DNA of 51,736 nucleotides from assembly GCA_001797315.1 (NCBI GenBank), contig MGPC01000002.1:1-51736 (forward strand). The letters run 5' to 3'. The notes under the pieces were generated by a model. It made no database searches. It had not been told where the DNA came from and saw only the letters and a program-made list of their open reading frames with translations. Positions 28,609-37,645 of the stretch are shown here, piece after piece (position 1 is the stretch's first letter; every line of letters begins with the position of its first letter). The stretch comes from Curvibacter sp. GWA2_64_110. GTDB lineage: Bacteria; Pseudomonadota; Gammaproteobacteria; Burkholderiales; Burkholderiaceae_C. The translations under genes were made by a program, and so were the position numbers.

Positions 28609-28649
28609 CGCCTTGCGCTTATTTAACAAAGGTTTGAGCCGTTTTTTGT
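28590..28649 (+). repeat. Dispersed palindromic repeat, copy 5, overlapping a gene end
   Basis: Starts TTGCTACAAAATAAATAGC inside the DUF1932 gene and supplies its stop codon (TAG 28606-28608). It continues CGCCTTGCGCTTATTTAAC and ends GAGCCGTTTTTTG, so it may also serve as a terminator between this gene and the convergent aroE. Confidence 0.7.
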
Positions 28650-28666
28650 TCTGATCTGGGGCGCGC

Positions 28667-29509
28667 TCAGAGCGTCGCTTCGATCATGCGCCGCAGCTCG
28701 GGCGTGAGCTCCGGCATGACGCCGAACCAGTGCTGGAAGGCCGGCCGCGCCTGGTTCAGCAGCATGCCCAGGCCGTTGACGGTCGGGTTGCCGCGCTGGC
28801 GCGCCGCGGCCAGCAGCGGGGTCTCCAGCGGCACGTAGATGATGTCCGACACCAAGGCGTGCTTCGGCAGACGATCGAGCGAGAGTTCCAGCGGGTCCTG
28901 CCCCTTCATGCCCAGGCTGGTGGTGTTGACCAGCAGCGCCACGTCGGCCAGCGCCTCGTGCCGTTGCGCCCACGGCACGGCGGTCACCGGTGCGCCGAAT
29001 TCCTGGGCCAGCGCCTGCGCCTTGTCCCCGCTGCGGTTGCACAGGCGGATTTCCTTGGCGCCGCGCTCGGCCAGCGCCACCAGGATGGCACGCGAAGCGC
29101 CGCCAGCGCCCAGCACCGTCACCGGACCGGCATCGGCGCGCCAGCCGGGCTGGGCGTCGAGCAGGCTCTGGACGAAACCGAAGGCGTCGGTGTTGTAGCC
29201 GCACAAGCGTCCGTCGGCCTCCACCACCACGGTGTTGATGGCGCCGATGCGCGCTGCCAGCGGGTCGATGCGGTCCATCAGCGGCATGGCGGCCACCTTG
29301 TGCGGAATGGTGATGTTGCAGCCGGCAAAGCCCAGGGCGCGCAGGCCGCGCACGGCGTCGCCGATCCGTTCGGGCTGCACCGGCAGCAGCACGTAGCTGC
29401 CGTTCAGGCCGTAGTGGCGGATCCAGTGGGTGTGGATGGCGGGGGAGCGCGAATGCGCTACCGGCCAGCCCATCACGCCGGCCAGGGTGTATTGCTTGTC
29501 AGTTGCCAT
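28667..29509 (-). CDS. aroE: Shikimate dehydrogenase
   Basis: Enzyme of 280 residues that interconverts shikimate and 3-dehydroshikimate. Substrate-binding HSRSPAIH (19-26), catalytic Lys71 in NITIPHKVAA and Asp108 in YNTDAFGF are present, and the dinucleotide loop GAGGAS is at 134-139. The NRS after the second strand (LCNRSGDKA) is the NADP-type motif of biosynthetic AroE. Yet the gene forms an operon with the LysR regulator of the protocatechuate cluster (21-bp gap). Catabolic use is plausible, with shikimate or quinate oxidised to dehydroshikimate and dehydrated to protocatechuate. A dehydroshikimate dehydratase is not in the window. Confidence 0.95.
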   Translation of the reverse strand: MATDKQYTLAGVMGWPVAHSRSPAIHTHWIRHYGLNGSYVLLPVQPERIGDAVRGLRALGFAGCNITIPHKVAAMPLMDRIDPLAARIGAINTVVVEADGRLCGYNTDAFGFVQSLLDAQPGWRADAGPVTVLGAGGASRAILVALAERGAKEIRLCNRSGDKAQALAQEFGAPVTAVPWAQRHEALADVALLVNTTSLGMKGQDPLELSLDRLPKHALVSDIIYVPLETPLLAAARQRGNPTVNGLGMLLNQARPAFQHWFGVMPELTPELRRMIEATL

Positions 29510-29530
29510 GGTGCTCCCGGTCAGAACCTC

Positions 29531-30445
29531 TTATTGTGCCGCCTGCCCGGCCGGGCCGAACACCTGTGCCGCCACTTCCTGGATCAGTTCCAGCATGGCC
29601 TGCTGCGTCATGGTGGTGGTGCGGCTGGCGGCCGTGGCCAGCGCCAGCTTGCTGCTGAGCTTGGGCTTGACGATGGGACGGGCCAGATAGGTCTCGGGAT
29701 GGGCCGAGGTGGCCAGCGCGTAGCGCGGCAGCACAGCGTAACCCGCACCGTCGGCCACCAGGTCCAGGATGGCGGCCACGCCGTCGATCTCCAGGCTGAT
29801 GCTGGGTTTGCAGCCGATGCCGGCCATCTCGGTCTCCACCACCATGCGGATGGCATTGGGCCGGCTCGGAATCACCAACGGCAGGGCGCTGACGTCCTGC
29901 AGGCTGACCGGCGAAGTCTTGGCCTTGGGGTCGCGCGGGCCGATCAGGAACAGCTCTTCCTCCAGCAGCGGCAGGGTTTCCAGCTCGGGGCTGGGCGAGG
30001 GGTTGTAGAGCAGGGCGATGTCCAGCCGCCCGGTCTGCAGGCCTTCCTGCATCGAAATCGTCAGCCCTTCGCTGATGGAGAGCGCCGCATTGGGCAGGCG
30101 CTTGCGGAATTCGCGCGTCAGCGGCACCGTCAGCATGCGGGCGATGCTGGGCGGCAGGCCCAGTGCCACGCGCCCGGCCAGGGCACCGCGCACGCGGCCC
30201 AGGTCTTCGCGCGCCCGCTCCACCTGGTGCAGGATGCCGCGGCCGTGCTCCAGCAGCAGCTTGCCGGCTTCGGTGGTGGTGACGCCGCGGCCGTTGCGCA
30301 GCAGCAGGTTCTGCCGCAGTTCCACCTCCAGCAGGCGCACCTGGCGGCTCAGGGCCGGTTGGGCAATGTCCAGCACGCTGGAGGCGCGGGTGAAACTGCC
30401 GAGTTCGGCCACGCGCACGAAGTATTCAAGTTGCTTCAGGTCCAT
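29531..30445 (-). CDS. LysR-family regulator, PmdR/LigR-like position
   Basis: LysR-type activator of 304 residues. The N-terminal wHTH reads MDLKQLEYFVRVAELGSFTRASSVLDIAQPALSRQVRLLE (1-40) and is followed by a periplasmic-binding-protein-like effector domain. It is divergent from the protocatechuate 4,5-cleavage operon with a 147-bp gap, the standard arrangement for a LysR activator and its target. By analogy with PmdR and LigR the effector may be protocatechuate or a similar acid. The aroE gene follows in the same direction. The family call is certain; the target is inferred. Confidence 0.9.
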   Translation of the reverse strand: MDLKQLEYFVRVAELGSFTRASSVLDIAQPALSRQVRLLEVELRQNLLLRNGRGVTTTEAGKLLLEHGRGILHQVERAREDLGRVRGALAGRVALGLPPSIARMLTVPLTREFRKRLPNAALSISEGLTISMQEGLQTGRLDIALLYNPSPSPELETLPLLEEELFLIGPRDPKAKTSPVSLQDVSALPLVIPSRPNAIRMVVETEMAGIGCKPSISLEIDGVAAILDLVADGAGYAVLPRYALATSAHPETYLARPIVKPKLSSKLALATAASRTTTMTQQAMLELIQEVAAQVFGPAGQAAQ

Positions 30446-30473
30446 GAGGGGGCGCCGGTCAGTCGGCTTGAAT

Positions 30474-30514
30474 GGGTATATCTGGCATCAATCAATGCTG
30501 GTATGTTATATCAG
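30474..30514. promoter_or_regulatory. Candidate LysR binding region before the lig/pmd operon
   Basis: An AT-rich patch in the divergent gap has GCAT (30485-30488) and ATGC (30495-30498) around AATC, flanked by ATAT on both sides. This is a T-N11-A-like LysR arrangement. Location is the main support. Confidence 0.35.
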
Positions 30515-30592
30515 CTAGAAACCGCTCCACCTTGGCGCAGCGCATGGCCAGGGCCACAATCGCCTGGTTATCCCTAGCTGTTTCCCCGTGAC

Positions 30593-31282
30593 ATGACGAC
30601 CGACATCAAAGGCATCTCCTCCATGGCCACCCGCTTGGTGCTGGCCGAACTGGTGGACGCGTTCCAGCGTCGCTCCGGCACGCGCGTGGCCATCGAGTCG
30701 GTCGGCGGGGTCGATGCGGCCAAGCGCGTACAGGCCGGCGAGGCTTTTGACGTCGTCATCCTCGCCTCCGACGCCATCGACAAGCTGATCGCTTCCGGCC
30801 ACGTGCTGCCCGGCTCCAAAGCGGACCTGGTGCGCTCGGGCGTGGCCGTTGCCGTGCGCGCCGGTGCGCCCAAGCCCGACATCTCGAGCGAAGACGCGGT
30901 GCGAGAAGCGGTGCGCAAGGCCCGCAACATCAGCTACTCCACCGGCCCCAGCGGCGTGGCGCTGGCCAGGCTGTTCGAGCGTTGGGGCATAACCGACGAG
31001 ATCAAGGACCGCATCGTCACCCCGCCGCCGGGTATCCCGGTCGGCAGCCTGGTTGCCAAGGGCGAGGTCGAGCTGGGTTTCCAGCAGTTGAGCGAACTGA
31101 TCAGCCTCGACGGCATCACCGTGCTCGGCCCCTTGCCGCCGGCGATCCAGATCATCACCACCTTCTCCGCCGGCGTATGCGCCGGCAGCCAGCAGGGCGA
31201 TGCCGTGCGCGCCATGCTGGCCGACATGAATACGCCCGAGGCCGCAGACGCCAAACGCCGTCAAGGCATGGACCCGGCTTGA
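30593..31282 (+). CDS. ModA-like substrate-binding domain protein, no signal peptide
   Basis: Protein of 229 residues with the fold of molybdate-type receptors (ModA): VLAELVDAFQRRSGTRVAIESVGGVDAAKRVQAGEAFDVVILAS (about 15-58) and a second lobe with STGPSGVALARLFERWG. It has no export signal, and none can be added upstream because an in-frame TAG lies at 30575, only six codons before the start. It should therefore be cytoplasmic. It is the first gene of the protocatechuate 4,5-cleavage operon, 27 bp before ligJ. No clear ribosome-binding site is seen. The function is unknown; sensing or converting a dicarboxylic intermediate is possible. Confidence 0.8.
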   Translation: MTTDIKGISSMATRLVLAELVDAFQRRSGTRVAIESVGGVDAAKRVQAGEAFDVVILASDAIDKLIASGHVLPGSKADLVRSGVAVAVRAGAPKPDISSEDAVREAVRKARNISYSTGPSGVALARLFERWGITDEIKDRIVTPPPGIPVGSLVAKGEVELGFQQLSELISLDGITVLGPLPPAIQIITTFSAGVCAGSQQGDAVRAMLADMNTPEAADAKRRQGMDPA

Positions 31283-31309
31283 ACCGAATTTGAATCCCAG
31301 GAGACTCGT

Positions 31310-32350
31310 ATGAAAAACCCCATGATCATCGACTGCCACGGTCACTACACCACGGCACCGAAGGCGCTGGAGAACTGGCGCAACCAGCAGATCGCCGGCA
31401 TCAAGGACCCGGCCCTCATGCCCAAAGTGGCCGACCTGAAGATCAGCGACGACGAGCTGCGCGAGTCGATCGAGAGCAACCAGCTGCGCCTGATGCGCGA
31501 GCGCGGCTCCGACCTCACCATCTTCAGCCCGCGCGCCAGCTTCATGGCGCACCACATCGGCGACTTCAATGTCTCGTCCACCTGGGCCGCCATCTGCAAC
31601 GAGCTCTGCTATCGCGTCTCGCAGCTGTTCCCCGACCACTTCATTCCGGCCGCCATGCTGCCGCAGAGCCCGGGCGTGGACCCGGCTACCTGCATTCCCG
31701 AACTGGAGAAGTGTGTCAAGCAATACGGCAACGTCGGCATCAACCTGAACCCCGATCCGAGCGGCGGCCACTGGACCAGCCCGCCGCTGACCGACAAGCA
31801 GTGGTACCCCATCTATGAAAAGATGGTGGAGTACGACATCCCGGCCATGATCCACGTCTCGACCAGCTGCAATGCCTGCTTCCACACCACCGGCGCGCAC
31901 TACCTGAACGCCGACACCACCGCCGTCATGCAGCTGATCCAGGGCGACCTGTTCAAGGACTTCCCGACGCTGAAGTTCATCATTCCGCACGGCGGCGGCG
32001 CCGCCCCCTACCACTGGGGCCGTTTCCGCGGCCTGGCGCAGGAGATGAAGAAGCCGCTGCTGCAGGACCACCTGCTGAAGAACATCTTCTTCGACACCTG
32101 CGTCTACCACCAGCCCGGCATCGATCTGCTGACCAAGGTGATCCCGGTCGACAACATCCTGTTCGCCTCCGAGATGATCGGTGCCGTGCGCGGCATCGAC
32201 CCCGAGACCGGCAACTACTACGACGACACCAAGCGCTACATCCAGGCCACGGCCAACCTGAACGACGAGCAGCGCTACAAGGTCTACGAAGGCAACGCCC
32301 GTCGCGTATTCCCGCGCCTGGACGCGGCCCTGAAGGCCAAGGGCCGATAA
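31310..32350 (+). CDS. ligJ: 4-oxalomesaconate hydratase
   Basis: Amidohydrolase-fold hydratase of 346 residues (LigJ/PmdE). It adds water to the 4-oxalomesaconate-derived dienoate to give 4-carboxy-4-hydroxy-2-oxoadipate, the step before the final aldolase. Metal site HGH at 10-12 ([15 protein letters not shown]), His in AMIHVSTSC near 178-186 and [18 protein letters not shown] near 224-241, all as in LigJ. Ribosome-binding site AGGAGACTCGT. It lies second in the operon, followed by ligK after 40 bp. Confidence 0.94.
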   Translation: MKNPMIIDCHGHYTTAPKALENWRNQQIAGIKDPALMPKVADLKISDDELRESIESNQLRLMRERGSDLTIFSPRASFMAHHIGDFNVSSTWAAICNELCYRVSQLFPDHFIPAAMLPQSPGVDPATCIPELEKCVKQYGNVGINLNPDPSGGHWTSPPLTDKQWYPIYEKMVEYDIPAMIHVSTSCNACFHTTGAHYLNADTTAVMQLIQGDLFKDFPTLKFIIPHGGGAAPYHWGRFRGLAQEMKKPLLQDHLLKNIFFDTCVYHQPGIDLLTKVIPVDNILFASEMIGAVRGIDPETGNYYDDTKRYIQATANLNDEQRYKVYEGNARRVFPRLDAALKAKGR

Positions 32351-32390
32351 GCCCTGCCACGAATTCAAGAACCCCTACGAGGAAAACACC

Positions 32391-33083
32391 ATGAGCGTCA
32401 ACGCACCCCTGGGCATCGTCAAGCGCAACATCGTGCGCGCCGATGCCGCCGCTACCGACAAGCTGGCCAAATACGGTGTGGCCACCGTGCACGAGGCCCA
32501 AGGCCGTATCGGCCTGATGCAGTCCTACATGCGTCCGATCTATTCGGGCGCCAAGATCTCCGGCACCGCCGTGACCGTGCTGCTGCACCCCGGTGACAAC
32601 TGGATGCTGCACGTCGTCGCCGAGCAGATCAAACCCGGCGACATCGTCGTGGCCGCACTCTCCGCGCCCAATACCGACGGCTTCTTCGGCGACCTGCTGG
32701 CCACCAGCTTCAAGGCCCGCGGTGCCCGCGGCCTGATCATCGACGGCGGCTGCCGCGACGTTGCAGAACTCAAGGCCATGGATTTCCCGGTCTGGAGCCG
32801 CGCCATCAGCGCCAAGGGCACCATCAAGGCCACGCTCGGTTCGGTTAACGTCCCCGTGGTGTGCGCCGGCATGATCGTCAACCCGGGTGACGCCATCGTG
32901 GCCGACGACGACGGTGTGGTCGTCGTCAATGCCGCTGATGCCCAGAAGGTGGCCGACGCCGCCGAAGCGCGCGAAGCCAACGAAGGCGAGAAGCGCGCCA
33001 AGCTGGCGGCCGGCGTGCTGGGCCTGGACATGTACAAGTTCCGCGAGCCGCTGGAAAAGCTCGGCCTCAAGTACATCGACTAA
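32391..33083 (+). CDS. ligK: 4-carboxy-4-hydroxy-2-oxoadipate aldolase
   Basis: Class II aldolase of the RraA-like fold, 230 residues (LigK/PmdF). It cleaves 4-carboxy-4-hydroxy-2-oxoadipate to pyruvate and oxaloacetate and can decarboxylate oxaloacetate. The active-site region [28 protein letters not shown] (about 101-128) holds the conserved Arg and Asp, with [23 protein letters not shown] near 160-182. A good ribosome-binding site (ACGAGGAAAAC) precedes it. It ends the carbon pathway begun by LigAB. Confidence 0.95.
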   Translation: MSVNAPLGIVKRNIVRADAAATDKLAKYGVATVHEAQGRIGLMQSYMRPIYSGAKISGTAVTVLLHPGDNWMLHVVAEQIKPGDIVVAALSAPNTDGFFGDLLATSFKARGARGLIIDGGCRDVAELKAMDFPVWSRAISAKGTIKATLGSVNVPVVCAGMIVNPGDAIVADDDGVVVVNAADAQKVADAAEAREANEGEKRAKLAAGVLGLDMYKFREPLEKLGLKYID

Positions 33084-33134
33084 TTCATTGGCCGTCCCAC
33101 GCCGGGTCGATCCAGCAGCCATCCAGAGGACAGC

Positions 33135-33230
33135 ATGAACAAGGTTCGCAGGTGTTTTCTGTCTGGTCTGCTGGCAGTCAGCGTGCAGCGGGCGGGGTTG
33201 CGTGGCACGGCACCGGCCGTGGCGCCTTGA
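33135..33230 (+). CDS. Possible 31-residue ORF, signal-peptide-like
   Basis: An ATG with AGAGGA spaced 4-5 bp before it opens a frame of 31 codons beginning MNKVRRCFLSGLLAVSV. That looks like the start of an exported protein, then the frame ends after APAVAP. It lies in the 195-bp gap between ligK and the Bug receptor gene. It may be a relic of a duplicated Bug gene start, a short leader peptide, or chance. Low confidence. Confidence 0.3.
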   Translation: MNKVRRCFLSGLLAVSVQRAGLRGTAPAVAP

Positions 33231-33278
33231 AACGCATCACGATCTATTACAACGAATGACAACGAGGAGAAACGCCCC

Positions 33279-34268
33279 ATGTTCACTGCAACCCTTCACC
33301 GTTCGCGCCGGCTTGCCCTGGGGCTGCTTGCGACCGTGGCGTGCGCCGCGCCGCTCTTGGCCTCGGCCCAGTCCTACCCGACCAAACCCGTGAAAGTCGT
33401 GGTGGGCTACTCGGCTGGTGGTGCTGTGGACGCCGTGGCCCGTGCTGTGGGCCAGGCGCTGTCGGCCAGCCTGGGCCAGTCCTTCGTGATTGACAACAAA
33501 CCCGGCGCCGGCACCAACATTGCCGTCAAGTACGTGATCGGTGCCGAGCCCGACGGCTACACCCTGATGATGGCGGCCAATGCGCTGGCCGCCAACATGG
33601 CGCTGTACCAGCCGGCCCCGTTCGACGCCGAGCGCGACCTGGTGCCGGTGTCTCTCATCGGTCGCGTGCCGGTGGTGATTGCCGCCAACGCCAATGCGCC
33701 CTATGCCAACATCGCCCAGCTGATCGCCGCGGCCAAGGCCAAGCCGGGCAGCATCTCCTTTGCTTCGCCGGGCAACGGCTCGACGCCGCACATGGCCATC
33801 GAGTTCTTCAAGCGCGCCGCCGGCATCTCCTTGCTGCACATTCCCTACCGCGGCGGCTCGCAGGCGCTGACTGACGTGATCGGTGGCCAGTTGCCGCTGG
33901 CGGCCATGAATGCGCTGGAAGTGCAGCCGCATGTGAAGAGCGGCAAGCTGAAAGTGCTGGCCGTGCTCAGTCCGAACCGCACGGTGATCTTCCCCGACGC
34001 ACCGACCATTGCCGAGTCCGGTTACCCGGGCTTCGAGGCCTCGGTCTGGTACGGCCTGGTGGCCCCGGTTGCCACGCCCAAGCCCATCGTGGCCAAGCTG
34101 CATGCCGAAGTGCAGAAAGCCCTGCAGACCAAGGAAGTGCGCGAGCGCATGACGGCGGTGGGTGGTGAAGTCATTCCCGGCAGTGCCGACATGTTTGGCG
34201 CACTCATTCATTCCGAGCGCCAGCGCTACGAGAAGCTGGTGCGCGAAGCCAACATCAAACCCGATTGA
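33279..34268 (+). CDS. Bug-family periplasmic solute receptor in the lig/pmd operon
   Basis: TctC/Bug receptor of 329 residues with a signal peptide (RSRR, hydrophobic stretch, likely cleavage after ..LLASA near residue 30, before QSYPTKPVKVVVGYSAGG). Family segments are DNKPGAGTNIAVKYVIGAEPDGYT and LLHIPYRGGSQALTDVIGGQL. It lies within the protocatechuate operon between ligK and ligI (35-bp gap to ligI), so protocatechuate or a pyrone dicarboxylate is a plausible ligand. AACGAGGAG stands before the start. No TctAB pair is seen. Confidence 0.92.
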   Translation: MFTATLHRSRRLALGLLATVACAAPLLASAQSYPTKPVKVVVGYSAGGAVDAVARAVGQALSASLGQSFVIDNKPGAGTNIAVKYVIGAEPDGYTLMMAANALAANMALYQPAPFDAERDLVPVSLIGRVPVVIAANANAPYANIAQLIAAAKAKPGSISFASPGNGSTPHMAIEFFKRAAGISLLHIPYRGGSQALTDVIGGQLPLAAMNALEVQPHVKSGKLKVLAVLSPNRTVIFPDAPTIAESGYPGFEASVWYGLVAPVATPKPIVAKLHAEVQKALQTKEVRERMTAVGGEVIPGSADMFGALIHSERQRYEKLVREANIKPD

Positions 34269-34303
34269 CCCGAATTCAAAACAAAACGAGAGAGCAAGAC
34301 CGT

Positions 34304-35239
34304 ATGAGCAAACCGACAACAGGTCCGTTCGAAAAAACCGCCGGCTGGATGGACTGGTACACCGGCCCGAGCAAGCCGCGCTTCCAGTTGCCCGCAGGCA
34401 GCGTAGACGCGCATTGCCACGTGTTCGGCCCCGGTGCCGAGTTCCCCTATGCGCCCGAGCGCAAGTACACGCCGTGCGACGCCAGCAAGGCGCAGCTGTT
34501 CGCCCTGCGCGACCACCTTGGCTTTGCGCGCAACGTCATCGTGCAGGCCACCTGCCACGGCGCCGACAACCGCGCCATGGTGGACGCCTGTGTGTCCTCC
34601 GCTGGCCGCGCCCGTGGCGTGGCCACCGTCAAGCGCAGCGTGAGTGATGCCGAGCTGCAGGCCATGCACGACGCCGGTGTGCGTGGCGTGCGCTTCAACT
34701 TCGTCAAGCGCCTGGTGGACTTCACGCCCAAGGACGAGCTGATGGAAATTGCCGGCCGCATCGCCAAGTTCGGCTGGCATGTGGTGATCTACTTCGAGGC
34801 GGTGGACCTGCCCGAGCTGTGGGACTTCTTCACCGCGCTGCCCACCACCGTGGTGGTGGACCACATGGGCCGCCCCGACGTGAGCAAGCCGATCGACGGC
34901 CCTGAATTCGAGCTGTTCGTGAAGTTCATGCGCGAGCACAAGAACGTGTGGAGCAAGGTGAGCTGCCCGGAACGCCTGTCGGTCACCGGCCCCAAGGCCC
35001 TGAATGGCGAGCAAAATGCCTACCGCGACGTGGTGCCGTTTGCCAAGCGCATCGTGCAAGAGTTCCCCGACCGCGTGCTGTGGGGCACCGACTGGCCGCA
35101 CCCCAACCTGAAGGACCACATGCCCGACGACGGCCTGCTGGTGGATTTCATCCCCCACATCGCGCCCACGGCCGAACTGCAGAAGAAGCTGCTGGTCGAC
35201 AACCCCATGCGCCTGTACTGGCCGGAAGAAGTGAAGTAA
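34304..35239 (+). CDS. ligI: 2-pyrone-4,6-dicarboxylate lactonase
   Basis: Amidohydrolase-superfamily lactonase of 311 residues (LigI/PmdD). It opens 2-pyrone-4,6-dicarboxylate to 4-oxalomesaconate. The N-terminal metal-type motif is VDAHCHVFGP (34-43), Asp sits in WGTDWPHPNLKDHMPDDG near 259-276, and VVVDHMGRPD lies near 184-193. I chose the ATG at 34304 (GAGAG before it); an upstream in-frame start at 34265 would overlap the Bug gene. ligA starts 9 bp behind it. Confidence 0.95.
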   Translation: MSKPTTGPFEKTAGWMDWYTGPSKPRFQLPAGSVDAHCHVFGPGAEFPYAPERKYTPCDASKAQLFALRDHLGFARNVIVQATCHGADNRAMVDACVSSAGRARGVATVKRSVSDAELQAMHDAGVRGVRFNFVKRLVDFTPKDELMEIAGRIAKFGWHVVIYFEAVDLPELWDFFTALPTTVVVDHMGRPDVSKPIDGPEFELFVKFMREHKNVWSKVSCPERLSVTGPKALNGEQNAYRDVVPFAKRIVQEFPDRVLWGTDWPHPNLKDHMPDDGLLVDFIPHIAPTAELQKKLLVDNPMRLYWPEEVK

Positions 35240-35248
35240 GGAGCCCGT

Positions 35249-36569
<1,321 letters not shown>

Positions 36570-36580
36570 GGAACACCATC

Positions 36581-37534
36581 ATGACCATCAAAGTAGCGCT
36601 TGCCGGCGCCGGTGCCTTCGGCATCAAGCACCTGGACGGCATCAAGAACATCGACGGCGTGGAAGTCGTCTCGCTGATCAGCCGCGACCTGGAGAAGACC
36701 AAGGAAGTGGCCGACAAGTACGGCATCAAGCACGTCACCACCGAGCTGAGCGAGAGCCTGGCGCTGAAGGAGGTGGACGCCGTCATCCTGTGCACGCCGA
36801 CGCAGATGCACGCTTCGCAAAGCATTGCCTGCCTGAAGGCCGGCAAGCACGTGCAGGTGGAGATTCCGCTGGCTGACAGCTGGAAAGATGCGCAGGAAGT
36901 GGTGGAGCTGCAGAAGAAGACCGGCCTGGTGGCCATGTGCGGCCACACCCGCCGCTTCAACCCCAGCCACCAGTACGTGCACAAGGAAATCACCGCCGGC
37001 AAGTTCAACATCCAGCAGATGGATGTGCAGACCTATTTCTTCCGCCGCACCAACATGAACGCGCTGGGCCAGCCGCGCAGCTGGACCGACCACCTGCTGT
37101 GGCACCACGCCGCCCACACCGTGGACCTGTTTGCCTACCAGGCCGGCAGCCCGATCGTGAAGGCCAACGCCATCCAGGGCCCGATCCACCCGACGCTGGG
37201 CATCGCCATGGACATGAGCATCCAGCTCAAGGCCGCCAACGGCGCCATCTGCACGCTGAGCCTGTCGTTCAACAACGACGGCCCGCTCGGCACCTTCTTC
37301 CGCTACATCGGCGACAGCGCGACCTACATCGCCCGTTATGACGACCTGTTCAGCGGCAAGGAAGAGAAGATCGACGTGTCCAAGGTCGACGTCTCCATGA
37401 ACGGCATCGAGCTGCAGGACCGCGAGTTCTTCGCCGCCATCCGCGAAGGCCGCGAGCCCAACGCCAGCGTGGCGCAGGTGCTGCCGTGCTACCAGGTGCT
37501 GCACGACTTGGAACAGCAACTCAACGCTGGCTGA
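36581..37534 (+). CDS. ligC: 4-carboxy-2-hydroxymuconate semialdehyde dehydrogenase
   Basis: Gfo/Idh/MocA-family oxidoreductase of 317 residues (LigC/PmdC). It oxidises the ring-cleavage product, as its cyclic hemiacetal, to 2-pyrone-4,6-dicarboxylate with NADP. The Rossmann motif is GAGAFGIKHLDGI (8-20), then CGHTRRFNPSHQYVH (about 124-138) and LWHHAAHTVDLFAYQ (about 174-188) with the active-site histidines. AAGGAACACC precedes the ATG. The REP-like palindrome behind it may mark the end of the core operon. Confidence 0.95.
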   Translation: MTIKVALAGAGAFGIKHLDGIKNIDGVEVVSLISRDLEKTKEVADKYGIKHVTTELSESLALKEVDAVILCTPTQMHASQSIACLKAGKHVQVEIPLADSWKDAQEVVELQKKTGLVAMCGHTRRFNPSHQYVHKEITAGKFNIQQMDVQTYFFRRTNMNALGQPRSWTDHLLWHHAAHTVDLFAYQAGSPIVKANAIQGPIHPTLGIAMDMSIQLKAANGAICTLSLSFNNDGPLGTFFRYIGDSATYIARYDDLFSGKEEKIDVSKVDVSMNGIELQDREFFAAIREGREPNASVAQVLPCYQVLHDLEQQLNAG

Positions 37535-37571
37535 GCAGACAGCGCGCAGTAAGATGCTGCGATGACCCAAA

Positions 37572-37625
37572 GTGAAACGGGGTCGGATCACTCGCCGTAG
37601 GCGATGTGCTCTGACCCCGTTTCAC
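37572..37625 (+). repeat. REP-like palindrome between ligC and the reductase gene
   Basis: Outer arms GTGAAACGGGGTC (37572-37584) and GACCCCGTTTCAC (37613-37625) are perfect 13-bp complements. The inside is mostly paired as well, closed by TCGCC-GTA-GGCGA. It resembles the GGGGTCAGAGCAC-type REP elements associated with REP-associated transposases. Its right arm ends 20 bp before the next start codon. Confidence 0.8.
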
Positions 37626-37645
37626 GTTCCACGAGGAAAGCAACC

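Noticed and set aside
32391-33083. Reading the RraA-like protein as a ribonuclease E inhibitor
   Set aside because: Placement between ligJ and ligI and the aldolase-type active-site segment make the LigK aldolase far more likely.
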